Assembly: GCA_032622095.1 (NCBI GenBank)
Contig: CP136065.1
Location: forward strand, 63,903,094 to 63,967,093
DNA length: 64,000 nucleotides
Source: Siphonodentalium dalli
Taxonomy: Eukaryota > Mollusca > Scaphopoda > Gadilida > Siphonodentaliidae
Direction: 5' to 3'
In this document: positions 25,365-38,179 of the stretch, piece after piece
Numbering within the stretch: the stretch's first letter is position 1
Layout: each line of letters begins with the position of its first letter
Program-made: the position numbers and the translations under genes
The notes under the pieces: model-generated
What the model was told of the DNA's origin: nothing
Seen by the model: the letters and a program-made list of their open reading frames with translations, nothing else
Databases searched by the model: none

Positions 25365-26608
25365 GACATCACATTGAAAATGTTCAGATAATAAGTTCAA
25401 CAAAGGGTTAATTAATTGAAATTCAAGAGTGTCACCGGTAGTAGATTAAAAAATGCTTTTTATGTATTCAGGGTTTTGAATTTTTTTTTTTACGAAAGAT
25501 ATTTTAAGTGATATTTAGATTATAGGCTATGAAATAACTCGTTTGGGACAAAAAGTGCCAACTGAAAGACGCTATCTGGTTTGAGATTGCATTCTCCATC
25601 AATTTGTTTCATACTGTTTCAATGCTTTAGTGCAATAATGAGTGTCTTAATTTTTCAATAAATAATGACATTCTTTGGTATTTATAGGTCTAGTTTATAT
25701 AAGAAATGACTGGAAGGTCCAATAGGGGTCATTGGATTTAGCCCGGCAGAGTAATATAACTGTGTGAATCCCAAAGAGAATTTGTTTAATTACACTGCCA
25801 TTCATAACCAATGATACCAGTCGATCTTAGTCATTCCTTATAATCATATACCAGTACATTAATAGAACATTAATAACATGAACAACTTTTCAAAACTATC
25901 AAAACAATTGTTAATACCATTGTTAATCAAATGACAACACAGTCTCATGTGTAGGTGACGTAGGTGGTTCATCACATTTTATGCAGTGGAGGCTGCAGTT
26001 ATTGCTTGATAAACATTGGAAATGTTCGTGTTAACCCCGTGGTGATCAGGGATCAGTCTAAGATGTTTCATTCAATTGGGAAAAGTCACTTCTCCCCATT
26101 TGGTTATTAGGGAGTAGTGGACTGTTATCAGGGAGAAGTAACATAGTTTAAGTTCAATTTACACCCCCATCATCACCCTTCTATGATCCAATAAGTATTA
26201 TGCAACAGAAGAGCCCATTTATCAAATCATTAGAGAGTAATAACACCATTATAATCAGTAAATATAATTAAAATATGCCACTGGGACATATGCATACTGA
26301 AAAATGAGAGAGAAGTCACTTCTCCCTGGGACAAAAAAAGGGAGAAGTGGCGCATTTTGGGGAGATAATGTCTCCCCCAAGTCGCCTTCTAGGCTGGTCC
26401 AGTGGTGGTAATAACAGGTGATTTGTACTGATGATTGTTACACGTGCTAAATGTGAGAATTCAGAGGGTGTGTGATTACATGTATATCTCACAGTTGGTC
26501 TTCAACAGCATTCTCAAACAAAGCAAAAAAACAGAAATAAGATGTTGTATAATGTTGTTTTAACTGGAGGTCTGGAACCCTGAATACGTCTTTAAGCCAC
26601 ACAATGTG

Positions 26609-26873
26609 TTAACCCTTCCATGACTGGAGCTTCCTGAAAATTTGCGAAAACCCTGTGCCAATGTATTCTCTTATATATGCGAGTCTCACGTAGGGAGCCT
26701 CGTATATATAAGAGAATGAGTTGGCCAAACAATATTTACGTTGACTTTGTAAGCCAGTGCATTCTCTTATATATATGTGATGCTCCCTATGAGAGACACG
26801 CATATATAAGAGAATGCACTGGTGCAGGATCTTTTATGCTGCACCAGCGCAGCTCCCATCATGAAAGGGTTAA
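26609..26873. mobile_element. MITE-B, unit 2
   Basis: Array counterpart of 1897-2161. Confidence 0.87.
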
Positions 26874-27991
26874 AGATTATATGTTGATTAGCTTAACATA
26901 AATATGACTTCTAATATAAGGCAACAGCACTTTTATAGCCTGGTTAACAGAACCCCTCCTACAACTTTTTCCTCAATATTGTAAACAAAAAAAATATAAC
27001 ATTTCTATATTATTGGTTTGTGTTCATGCTGGTTAAAATATGAAGTATGTGGTGACTGGTGAAGAAAATATCTGATAGCAGAGTCTCTTTTTTTGCTTTC
27101 ACCTTTTTTATTATTCATACAGTTTTATGGGAAGACATACCTCAATTCTTTTTATAATTTGAGTAAAACTTTTTGTATTGAAAAATCTTCTGAAATTCAT
27201 GAATAATTTCAACTCAAATGTTCGTAAACCAGACTATTTTATTGTTGTGGCCTAATTTAAAAATAATGTGCAAGTTTGAATCTGAAATATATTGATATAT
27301 TCTGTTTCCTTATTAATTTATTGTCACGATATGAAGATTTTCAAAATGAAAAAAAATGTGTTATTTTTTACATAAAATAGTGCTTCAGATTCTCTGTTCA
27401 TATTTTTTCTGGGGAGTTCTCATTCACTATCAAGATGGATTATCTCTCCATTTAACAAATTTGAAATAGTTTCGTGGGTATAAAATAATAAATATGAATT
27501 GAAGACCCCTATCCGGAAATGCTTCTATCAATTAATATTGATTTTATTTCGAATATTTTATGATAAAGTGTGATGATTAAAATGGACACGCATTTGTTAA
27601 ATTTTTGGAAGAGACCGGTCAGGCGATATTAAATAGCGATAGAGATTATTAGAGTGCTCCCTCATTGCCACGCACCAAACGTCAAATGCCTCAGATGGAT
27701 TGTTTGTAATGTTTTATTCTATATCCTACAGCCAAAATTTTTCATCCAATATTGATCCCAATCTTCAAATCCAAATCCTCCAATCAATAGGAAATCTTCT
27801 GACGTCTGCTTTAATTACCTGAACACCCCATCGGATGAATAATAAATGATTCCAATATATACTTTCATAACCAATGGGGAATCCATTTAGCATAGAAAGG
27901 GTTGACCATTAAATTGAGGTGATCATTTTAGATTGTTTGGTTTTAAAAAGTCCCTGCTCTTCTAAAAAGCAAATAAGGCGTGTGAAAACTA

Positions 27992-28459
27992 TTAACCCTT
28001 TGAGTGCCAGGTCCGATTTTTGTATCAACCCATATACCCTGTGCCAATGCATTCTCTTATATATGCGAGTCGACCATAGGTCGCTTCGCATATATAAGAG
28101 AATGCATTGGCCTAACAATTTTTCATCATTTGTTATTATTTTTTACAATTTTAACAATTTTTTCTTATATTCTTTAAACTCTTTCAGTATTTTGTAGGTT
28201 TAGTGCCAGGGAATCTTACGTTTTTCATGGGCATCAAAATTATTACAATGAATAATTGGTGATAGTTTTGAGTTATAACATGCCCCTAAGGTTTTATCCA
28301 GTTTGTTTTTAAATTCGCTATAGCATGCTTAAGCATACCCAAAACAAATTCAACCCAAAAAAATCTAAAAAAAACCCATTTTTTATATTTTTTTAGGGCT
28401 GATTTTACAGACCGTAAATTAGGGCCGATGAGATCGGCCCCTGGCACTGAAAGGGTTAA
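27992..28459. mobile_element. MITE-D, unit 2
   Basis: Array counterpart of 3280-3747; differs by a C-to-A in the A/C-rich interior. Confidence 0.88.
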
Positions 28460-28676
28460 AGTCCGAAAAACATCACCATAAAATATTGAAAAATTAGATC
28501 AGGTCAGGCACATTCTGAATTCAAACTATTGTAGTTATATTTAACTATTGTTAAGGTAGTCGAATTTGAATGTGCTAAATCAATCATTTCCCTATTTTTG
28601 TGGAAACTATGGGGTCGCGTGCATACAGTAGCCAAATTGTACTCCAAACAACATTACAGCAAATATAGAGTCTCTC

Positions 28677-29039
28677 GCATAGTGGGCTAGCATCACCAAA
28701 TTCACCCTCTGGGGACCTCATTCTGCATGACCTCATCTGCTTTGGGAGACATAGACTTCGATTGAAGTTCCCAAATGGTTAATATTGCGATGTACACCCA
28801 TTGGGAACCTCGATTATGCAATGTTTCATATGCCAATTCGGGGATATAGAGAAACTAAACTAAAAAAGAAATAGAATCTATGTGAAGAAGTTTCTATAGA
28901 AATTTGATAATATTAAAAGAAACTTTCCAGAGAAGATGAGGCCTGAGCAGAATGAGGTCCCCAGAGGGTGAATTTAGTGATGTTAGCCCACTATGCGGGA
29001 TAGCATCACTAAATTCACCCTCTGGGGACCTCATTCTGC
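28677..29039. mobile_element. MITE-E, unit 2
   Basis: Array counterpart of 3965-4327. Confidence 0.82.
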
Positions 29040-29389
29040 AAATGAAAGGCACACTAAAAGACTTTGTTTACTGATAAAATTTGGTAAATATCCTACATAT
29101 TGAATTTTATGCTCTGAGTATTGGCAATGTGTGTTGACAAAATGGCCGGCACTGTAACAGCAATATATATTTACATAACAATGGTTTCAACATGCAAACA
29201 TTTATTTTGGAGAATTATCAATGATAAATGTGAAAAAAATATATTTCTCTGTTTCTGGTGATGTTTTACCCACTGCGAAGGGGTTATGACCCTTGAAGTG
29301 CCATATTTATATTGTTTTAAGACATTGCACCGAGAGCAGAGGCTGTATGAACTGAACTAGATTTCAAGAATGAAGGAAATTCACAGCCA

Positions 29390-29789
29390 TTAACCCTTTA
29401 CCCAACAGAAGGGCCCTGTGCCAATGCATTCTCTTATATATGCGAGTCGACCATAGGTCGCCTCGCATATATAAGAGAATGCATTGGCTTAACACATTAA
29501 AAATTATAAAATTGTTAAAGAATGTAAGAAAAAAAGGTAAAAAGGGTTAAAAAAAGATTTTTTTTAGGCCAATGCATTCTCTTATATATGCGAGGCGACC
29601 TATGGTCGACTCGCATATATAAGAGAATGCATTGGCACAGGGCATAACTGTAACTATCACAATGTGGTCAAGGAGCCGATTCCAATGATATCCATATTTG
29701 TATGGTTCTATTGAGACAGACCGAAGATATTTTAGGCTGTTGAAGCTTTATTTGGCCGGTTTTGGCCGGTTTGTTGGGTAAAGGGTTAA
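29390..29789. mobile_element. MITE-A, unit 2
   Basis: Array counterpart of 4678-5077; the same TTAA ends and two inverted hairpins. Confidence 0.9.
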
Positions 29790-30303
29790 CTGGTTACATT
29801 CATCTGTACATTCAAACATTACATACCTTTTATTGATGCTAACATGGACATGTATGGTAATATATTATGATTGATGCCATGTTATCAGTGCTAGGAAGTT
29901 GATGCTTGGAAGGTGAGTTGCTCAGTGATTATTTTGGAATAAAGACATGCATTATTGAAAGCTTGTGTTATTATTTATAATCAATCCCTGTCACCTGTTG
30001 GCAGTCCAATGAAGCATATGAAAATCATGGTGTGAAACAAGACCCCACAAATATTATGGTTATACCCAGGCGTGAGAATTTGGTACCGGACATTTACAGA
30101 ATGAGGTCCCCAGACGGTGATTTCAGTGATGCTCTAACCGGCACAGCGGGCTAGCATCACTAAATTCACCAGTAAAGAAATGTTTTACTTTATTTTCTTT
30201 TTTACTTCAGTTTTTGTTTTACAAAGTTGTAGAGTTTGTTCAACTTCAACCTCTGGGTGTGGGATTTTCAAGTAAATTATCTTTGTATGCTGTAAATTCC
30301 ATT

Positions 30304-30556
30304 TCAACCCTTTCATGACTGGAGCTTCCTAAAATTTTGCGAAAATCCTGTGACAATGCATTCTCGTATGCTTACGAGTCTCCCATAGGGAGTGTCGCAT
30401 ATATAAGAGAAAACATTGGCCTAACAACATTTACCTTCACCTTGTACGCCAGTGCATTCTCTTATATTTGCGAGGCTCCCTCACATATATAAGAGAATGC
30501 ACTGGTACAAGTTATTTAATGCTGCACCAGTGCAGCTCCCATCACAAAAGGGTTAA
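30304..30556. mobile_element. MITE-B second locus, unit 3 (uninterrupted)
   Basis: Same element as 6811-7063 without the duplicated left half. Its second hairpin is perfectly self-complementary at gagaatgcactgg, where units 1 and 2 read gagtatgcactgg. Confidence 0.84.
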
Positions 30557-30986
30557 GGACTTTCCCCTTGCTTTATCAATGCAAATTTGGTAAGATAATT
30601 TCTATGAGTCATTAATCATGACCAAACAAGGCCTGTTATCACACTTGGTTGTTACAATTGGGTGGTAACTCGGACAGATTATAATCATTATATTGAAAAC
30701 TATACAAATGTATAAGTGCCAGAATTGAAACTACATCTAAGCAAACAGTTATTACAAATATTTTATAAAGGAATGTCATAAATATAATTGCAAGTTGGAT
30801 CATTTACTTCTTTCTGCACAATGTTATCTTCATGAGAACTTTATCTAATGATAAAATAGGTTTATTGCAAATAAAATAATATGCAATGAGCCAGACAAGA
30901 CACGCAGACCAATATAAGTCCAACCCAACAATATATAAATTACAACGAAATTTCACGTGATTAACAATAAATAAGTGCATGTGCTC

Positions 30987-31378
30987 ATAACCCTTTACCC
31001 AGCCAAAACCGGCCAAATAAAGCTTCAACAGCCTAAAATATCTTCGGTCTGTCTCAATAGAACCATACAAATATGGATATCATTGGAACCGGCTCCTTGA
31101 CCACATTGTGATAGTTACAGTTATGCCCTGTGCCAATGCATTCTCTTATATATGCGAGTCGACCATAGGTCGCCTCGCATATATAAGAGAATGCATTGGC
31201 CTAAAAAAATCTTTTTTTTAACACTTTTTACCATTTTTTCTTACATTCTTTAACAATTTTATAATTTTTAATGTGTTAAGCCAATGCATTCTCTTATATA
31301 TGCGAGGCGACCTATGGTCGACTCGCATATATAAGAGAATGCATTGGCACAGGGCCCTTCTGTTGGGTAAATGGTTAA
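30987..31378. mobile_element. MITE-A private to unit 3, non-canonical target
   Basis: The left flank is gtgctc-ATAA-CCC and the right is GG-TTAA-tatatag. Units 1 and 2 read gtgctcataatatatag at this place (7500 and 19855), so the target was apparently ATAA and the two sides differ by one base. The left arm is shortened (CCCTTTACCCAGCC). Confidence 0.88.
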
Positions 31379-31948
31379 TATATAGTTGATACACGAGACC
31401 TTGTGATGATTAGAAGTTAGCTATTCAGTAACTTTCTGACTTTTAATCGATATTTAGGCTATGTGGATCAGTTAGGGGATTGATCTTTTGACGCCAGAAT
31501 ATGTTTGCCTTCTAATAATAATAATAGTGTAACCATCGGCATCTCATATCGGTATGACACTAGCTGTGTTAGTTTTAAGAGATATGTGTTTTGGGCCACC
31601 TCTTCAATTGTATTATTTCAAAATCTTGGTCATTAAACATGACTCCAAAGTCATTGAAACAGAAAGTGAACACAATTAATTCTTATGTGCCGATTTAGTC
31701 TTGAATTACGACCTGTGTACATACACATTACGCACCAGTGTCACTGTGTTATATCGACATATTTCCTACACTATGTCAACATAGAAAGGGGTTTATGGAT
31801 TAAAATAGCTCCACTGCCATAAGCCGAAAACTTCTGGAGAAATAATAGCGGACTGGGCATATTGCTCAGGCATGTACAGTCTATTTTAATAAATTAGCAG
31901 TGGGGAGATAGCGACATAGTTTCAACAGATGGGGTACGACTTCAAGCG

Positions 31949-32350
31949 TTAACCCTTTACCCAACAGAAGGGCCCTGTGCCAATGCATTCTCTTATATAT
32001 GCGAGTCGACCATAGGTCGCCTCGCATATATAAGAGAATGCATTGGCTTAACACATTAAAAATTATAAAATTGTTAAAGAATGTAAGAACAAATGGTAAA
32101 AAGTGTTAAAAAAAAGATTTTTTTTTAGGCCAATGCATTCTCTTATATATGCGAGGCGACCTATGGTCGACTCACATATATAAGAGAATGCATTGGCACA
32201 GGACATAACTGTAACTATCACAATGTGGTCAAGGAGCCGGTTCCAATGATATCCATATTTGTATGGTTCTATTGAGACAGACCGAAGATATTTTAGGCTG
32301 TTGAAGCTTTATTTGGCCGGTTTTGGCCGGTTTGTTGGGTAAAGGGTTAA
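31949..32350. mobile_element. MITE-A private to unit 3
   Basis: The flanks read ttcaagcg-TTAA-CCC...GGG-TTAA-aagagttatt. The empty site is ttcaagcgTTAAaagagtt in unit 1 (8080-8083) and unit 2 (20433-20436). Confidence 0.93.
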
Positions 32351-32584
32351 AAGAGTTATTGTCTTTTTCGACTTAGAAATACTTGCCCAAGTGTACTGCG
32401 GGGAGTTTCCTTTGTCCCACTGAAACAGTAATGCCCCGAAACAGTAACATTTCTGCTTGGTGCTTGTCTTACCAGTAATGGACTTTACGTCAACAACACA
32501 TAGCTCATAAAAATGAAATACCAGTGAAAGGTCGAAGTTTATTATATTAAACAATGTCCTACGTGGATATTGATGACAATTCTA

Positions 32585-32740
32585 TTAACCCTTCCATGAG
32601 GCATGACTGCAGCTTCCTGAAATTTTGCGAAAACCCTGTGCCAAAGCATTATCTTATATATGTGAGAATAGAATACATTGGCCTAACATTATTTACCATT
32701 TAAGCCAGTGCATTCTCTTATATATGTGATGCTCCCTATG
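32585..32740. mobile_element. MITE-B third locus, unit 3, truncated
   Basis: The left part is as in 8329-8570. It stops at the deletion breakpoint near 32740, where a 9-base copy of tgatgctcc precedes the joined cactgaaagggttaa. Confidence 0.78.
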
Positions 32741-33423
32741 TGATGCTCCACTGAAAGGGTTAAATAACAAATTTGAAATAGTTGCATGGGTATAAAATAA
32801 TAGATATAAATTGAAGACCCCTGTCCGGAAACGCTTCTATCAATTAACATTGATTTTATTTTGAATATTTTATTTTGAAATGAGATGATTATATGGGACA
32901 CTTTATGCTTCTATTTTTAGAACAGACCATTCGGGCGATACCATATAGTGATCGAGATCATCGGGCTGTTCCCATTGAAACGTTTCGAACATCAAATGTC
33001 CCAGATTGATTGTGTGTATTATTGTTTTATTCCATAGTTATAAGCGATAATGAGTGTAATTAACGTTTATTTTTGACAAAATTACACATTAAAATTTCTG
33101 GTGTCCGTTAACAGTAACCACTATTCGTTAGCTGAACAACCACACATTTTAGACTAGAAAATATTTGAAATATAATCAATATTAATCGATAGAAGCATTT
33201 CTGGACAGGCGTCTTCGATTCATATCTAATATTTTATACTGTAACTATATAACACATGTTTACAAAGAGATAGACCCTCTTTAAGGCACGTTTGCATTAT
33301 TATTACCAAAAACACAAAATGCAACATTGGTGTTACACATATTTCACTTAACCATTTATGTAAAAAATCATTGATGAGAGTTTAACCCTTCTATACTAAA
33401 GCATCATTGATAGTAGACATCAC

Positions 33424-36400
33424 TAGTGTTGAGGTTTTAGAATTTACATTTCGGTTTCGTTTTTTTTCGTTAAAAAACCTCTGTTTCGGTTTCGGTTTTA
33501 GTAACCAATCACTTAACATAATAGCAATTTGTCCAACACAACTGGACAAAACAGGCACTACCAGTTACAGAGGGTCATAATAAGTTGGGGAACAGCTTGC
33601 TCTGTTGCTAAATCATGAACTTTAATGAGAATGTGAGATAAAAGTCATATATTGAACCATAAAGTTTAAGCAAACACAAAATAGTAGTGCCCGACTGACC
33701 ATATTTCCAGACGCTGACTCAAACTTTTTTCCGACTATACACAATATTTCCACCATACCAAAATCAAAACATAAAAGGGAAACGCAAATACAGCGACGTT
33801 TCATGCATACAAGATGAAGTCCCGTGCGACTTATATATTGGTACCGATATCGTTTAAAGACAATAAGGCCGTGGTAATCAATCAGTTACGGTGTAGCAAG
33901 TGCGACATGTGCCCAGTTCCTCGACAATGATGACGTAATTACGCGTTTGATGTTCCCGCTCAGTTTGTGGGTTAGAGATACCGTTTATACGCGTAAAAAT
34001 AACTGCCGCGATCAACAAGACGCTGATAAGTGCACGTACATGTATACACGGCAATTGGCCGGCTCAAATTCGTAATATTTCGTTGAACGTTATACATAAT
34101 AAGTTCAATTTTATTGACCGATTAGCTGGGAGAATGAAGTTTCAGAAATTGCAGTTCTAACTACCGACTTTATTTCCGCATGGAACGAAATGTTTCGTCA
34201 AGCACACGCCATCAATTCAAATAAAGTGCACACTTATTCTAAGACAGTTGACAATAAAGGTGACAAAAGTCAACGACCTACTGGACCATTTCCCACGTGG
34301 TACACTCTTAAAACGACTGTGTGGTAGAACCACACAGTTACCACACAGTTTGTGTAGCCATTTGATCGAGCACAACATTGTGTGGTGAATTGTGTGGCAA
34401 ATGACCACACATCTGTTGTGTGGTGGTGGCGAACATACTGTGTGGATCGACCAAAACAACTTGTTCTTTGTAGGCACACATTAAATGTGTGCTAAGTTGC
34501 GCACAAGATTGTGTGGATGCAGATGAACAGTTTATGTGTGGTTACTGACCTACAAAGTTGTGTAGTTGACACACACAAAGATGTTTGGGTCCAGCACATT
34601 TATTTGTTCGTTGAATGGACACAAATATGTTTGCACTAAGGAAACAATATGTTCGCCGCTACCACACACGTTTGTATTGTTATTGTACACAATGTTGTTG
34701 GGCGAGACTACACATATGTGTTAATCACATGCGTACACATTTGTGTGGTTGATCCAAACAATAGTGTTCACCGCCATTACACTATTTTGTATTGTTCTTG
34801 TACACAGTGCTGTTGGGCAAGACAACACATATGTGTTCATTACATGTGTACAAATTTGTGTGGTCGATCCAAACAATAGGCTGCTAATCCTGAAAAAAAA
34901 ATCATATTCAACGAAGAGTGTTTACCGATATGTATTGGCCAAACATATAGTTCGGCTATCGTTGGACCTTTTTTTCCCGCCATACATATGAAATGTTATA
35001 GTCTACTGATGCTTGACGTGCGGCGCTGGACGTTTTCGAATATTAACTTATCAAACAGCAAACATGCATATCCCGGGGGTCCGCGGCCTTCTTTTGTGTA
35101 CACAGCAGAAATCACGAATGATATAGTATAGATATAGTCTTTAATTTCAATAATACAAAGACACAAAACAAACAGCCGTTTAACACATTCACGTAATATT
35201 TTGGTCATCCTTTAAACTATAAGCGTGCATGTTTCAGTTCCATCAATGGGTTTCACATCAATAACTAGAATTTTCCTTCAACTTGAATGTATTGGAACAA
35301 TTCGAAAGTCAGTCTCTACTATATATACATATATATTGCTACTGGTTGGCTGTCTTACATCAGACTCACCCTCGCGTGTGTAGAAGAACAAGCTCTAAAA
35401 CTAACTGAAGCTTTCTGAGATCCCTTGAACTATACAAGAAAATTAAGGGCTCCAAAGAGGATAGTCTTTTTGAATGTAATCGCCTCTTGCACAGAAACCA
35501 AATTACAGCACATGATGTATACCAAAATCATTGATTGTGGAATTTGTGTCTAACTCATACATTCCACCGTGGTTCTTGGTTGGTTGATTATAGTTTATCT
35601 GCGTCGTTGCCAAGGCAGCCATGTCCATATCTTGTTATTTACATCGACGTTACACCGCGTGACCGCCATGATTTCACCATTGAACCTGTAAGCAGAGAAG
35701 TTATTTTGTTTATAACATGCCATTGGGAATATTATTTACAGTATACATTGTATGTACATCTATAACAGTATTATAATTCATACATTAAAGAGCGCATTTT
35801 CAGAAAGGAATATAGTTTTTGAAAGATACTAAATATATACATGTACTACTCATTATAGCTTCACATAATGAATGTTCGGACAATTTATAAATATATTTTA
35901 CTTTATCTATATGGCCAGATCGACGCCTCATTAAGCGCAATCTTGACACGGGAAATTTGCAATTTTACATCAGGAATTGTAGCTATATATAACACAATAC
36001 ATTCATATATAAGGATTATAATATGAGAAACATGGCGAGTTTGAAAATAAGCCCCCCCCCCCCTTTTTTATAGTATAAACGATAACTCTTCACCATGTAC
36101 GTCACTTAGTCCAAATGCTAATAATACTTTAATGACACATCTCACTATTCTGCAGTATTTATAATTTTAGATTATTTCTAAGTTCATTATTTGCTATGAC
36201 ATTTATTGAATGACATAATATTCTTCACAATTTAAAGTTTTGGACACAAACGGTGGCTACCAATGTATTAGATATACGACATCACCCCCCCCCCCCCCGG
36301 GCCCCTCCCTCGGTAACCAAATTTACCCAAGTTATACATAGCAGAGGAGCCAAAAATATGCATGTTAATTTTTCACATCGTCTTGGTAAACCACCAATAT

Positions 36401-38179
36401 AATTGACAAATAAATACCCCACCCACCCAACAATTTGTTTCTCTTGGTACATTGATCGTCCATTGTGGTATTTCAAGGTTTATTGCAACAGTGATGCTCA
36501 TCATATTCAAATGAAATTAATTTGAAACACCAATTTCACACATTTTGTGTGATTCCGGGTGCCACATGTCATATAGAACTTCATAGTATGCGACTAGGGC
36601 ATTTCAATGGCAGCCACAGGTCTCATTCATGGACGCGGCTCAGTGGTCGCCGTTGGTTGGGGGGGGGGGGGGTGTCCACCTTCAAATATCGAAGTACACC
36701 CCACCATCCCCCTTGAACCATATTTGTAGAATTATATTTGCACACCTCCCTCTCGTTCTGAATTTTCCAATTGGTACCGTACCTCAAGCTTTCCAACTAT
36801 TAGAATTTCCAACCAAATGGAAGTCTTCCACCCGATGGCCATTTGAGGCCATTTTTGTTTTACCAAAAGTAGAAAAATATGCTACTGTTTGTCTAAAAAA
36901 AACTATAAATTTCCCACTAATTACTGGTTGAAAATCAAACTAAGAGAATAATTTCAACCTATTATAATGCATGTGGTGTAAAACTTGTAACTTTGCGTCA
37001 GGCATGAAATTTCCAACTGTTGGAATTTTTAGTAAATTTTACCGAGGTTTGGGATAGGGTTATAGACACACCCTTCCCAATATCTGCCCTGTCGCCACGT
37101 CACTGGTCTCAGTATATATTTCCTCTCATCTGCATTCCATATAAACACAAAAAACGTCGTTACTTTATCAACATGAGAACCTTACAGTGCAAAATAATAA
37201 AATTGTGGTTCTGGTTTAAAGCACGCTGTATAATATATATTGTGTATGTGATGAACACACATTTGTTCAGTAAATGTCTTCACCACACAGTTGAATTTGT
37301 CAATTTACATAAAGACAATTTTCGAGCAGGTTTTGTGCTTCGGAAAGATGTGTATCATATAGACTACAGAAACAACAGATAACCCCAGATAAACGCACAA
37401 CTCTAAAATGTAAATATATGACTATGCGACAGGGAATTGTTGAATCAGAAAATCCAAATCAAGTTTATTATTTCGTTCAATCATGTTTTATACAAAATAG
37501 ATACGGAAATTCTCACAAAGGTGAATATCTTGCCAATTTAAATATAATCTTACCTTAACTATAGAAATAATCGAAGAGACCGACCAATATATCGAATTTC
37601 GAGATCCACCACAATCAACAAGACTCCATGTGTACACTTTACGGCAGCCTGTGAGCCTGTACGAAACAACGACGCGCGCGTGACCACCACGTGAAATTTA
37701 AAAAAACCGACGTCACATACAAATATGTGTGGTGATGTACACATATATGTGTGGATATTGGGTGATACACACATATGTGTGTATTGTGTACACATTTATG
37801 TTCAGATAATGCCTCCACACAGTCATTGTGTGGAAGCTGCCACACAGTCCTTTTTACAGTGTATAACATTTCTTTTCGTTCGCATTCTCATTTTTACAAC
37901 GACATGCTTCCTCATTTCAGTTTCGTTTGGCAACTCGACGCTTACAATATTATAGCACATATCTGAGCCGAAATGGACACATCCCGATATATAATTGATC
38001 AGAGAGGTCGATTATTTGACAGCACTATCAACTAACAAGTCGATTCAATTGAAAAATAAACATACAAAAAACAAAACAAAAACCTAATGTCGGTTGGGGC
38101 AGAATCACGTCGGTCGGTTTCGGTCGGTATTTTTTAAAACCGAAACCGAGTTGTTTTCTCGGTAAACCGCACAACACTA
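33424..38179. mobile_element. hAT element, unit 3 copy, interrupted and internally deleted
   Basis: The same inverted ends and 8-bp duplication are present (33416-33423 and 38180-38187). It is split by the CACTA-like insertion at 34303-37861 and has lost the 161-bp repeat by a deletion near 38053, where cgattcaattgaa runs into aaataaacatac. Confidence 0.85.
34303..37861. mobile_element. CACTA/EnSpm-like non-autonomous element, private to unit 3
   Basis: Units 1 and 2 read cccacgtggtataacattt without interruption. Unit 3 reads cccacgtgg-TA-CACTCTTAAAACGACTG ... and ends CAGTCCTTTTTACAGTG-TA-taacattt. That gives a 3559-bp insertion with a TA duplication (34301-34302, 37862-37863) and inverted ends CACTsTwAAAAsGACTGTGTGG. 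Within ~600 bp of the left end and ~170 bp of the right end there are many TGTGTGG/CCACACA motifs in both orientations, the subterminal repeat pattern of CACTA elements. No transposase domain is seen; the interior includes poly-C (36051, 36286) and poly-G (36660) tracts. Confidence 0.82.

Larger units (their letters stand above)
17854..30212 (+). repeat. Tandem array, unit 2 (12,359 bp)
   Basis: Second full unit. It is practically identical to unit 1 up to about 20540 and then shows scattered substitutions and small indels. Private feature: a MITE-A at 21227-21616 in a TTAA site that is empty in unit 1 (8867-8870). The unit-1 MITE-A site is empty here (TTAA at 21855-21858). Confidence 0.93.

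Noticed and set aside
36286-36299. Poly-C/poly-G tracts (36051, 36286, 36660, 42830, 42890, 51111) as functional G-quadruplexes
   Set aside because: Single homopolymer runs next to sequence that is otherwise unremarkable; their length is also prone to sequencing error.
37020-37382. 120-residue plus frame inside the CACTA-like element
   Set aside because: No transposase motif or other recognisable domain; composition is like the surrounding AT-rich DNA.
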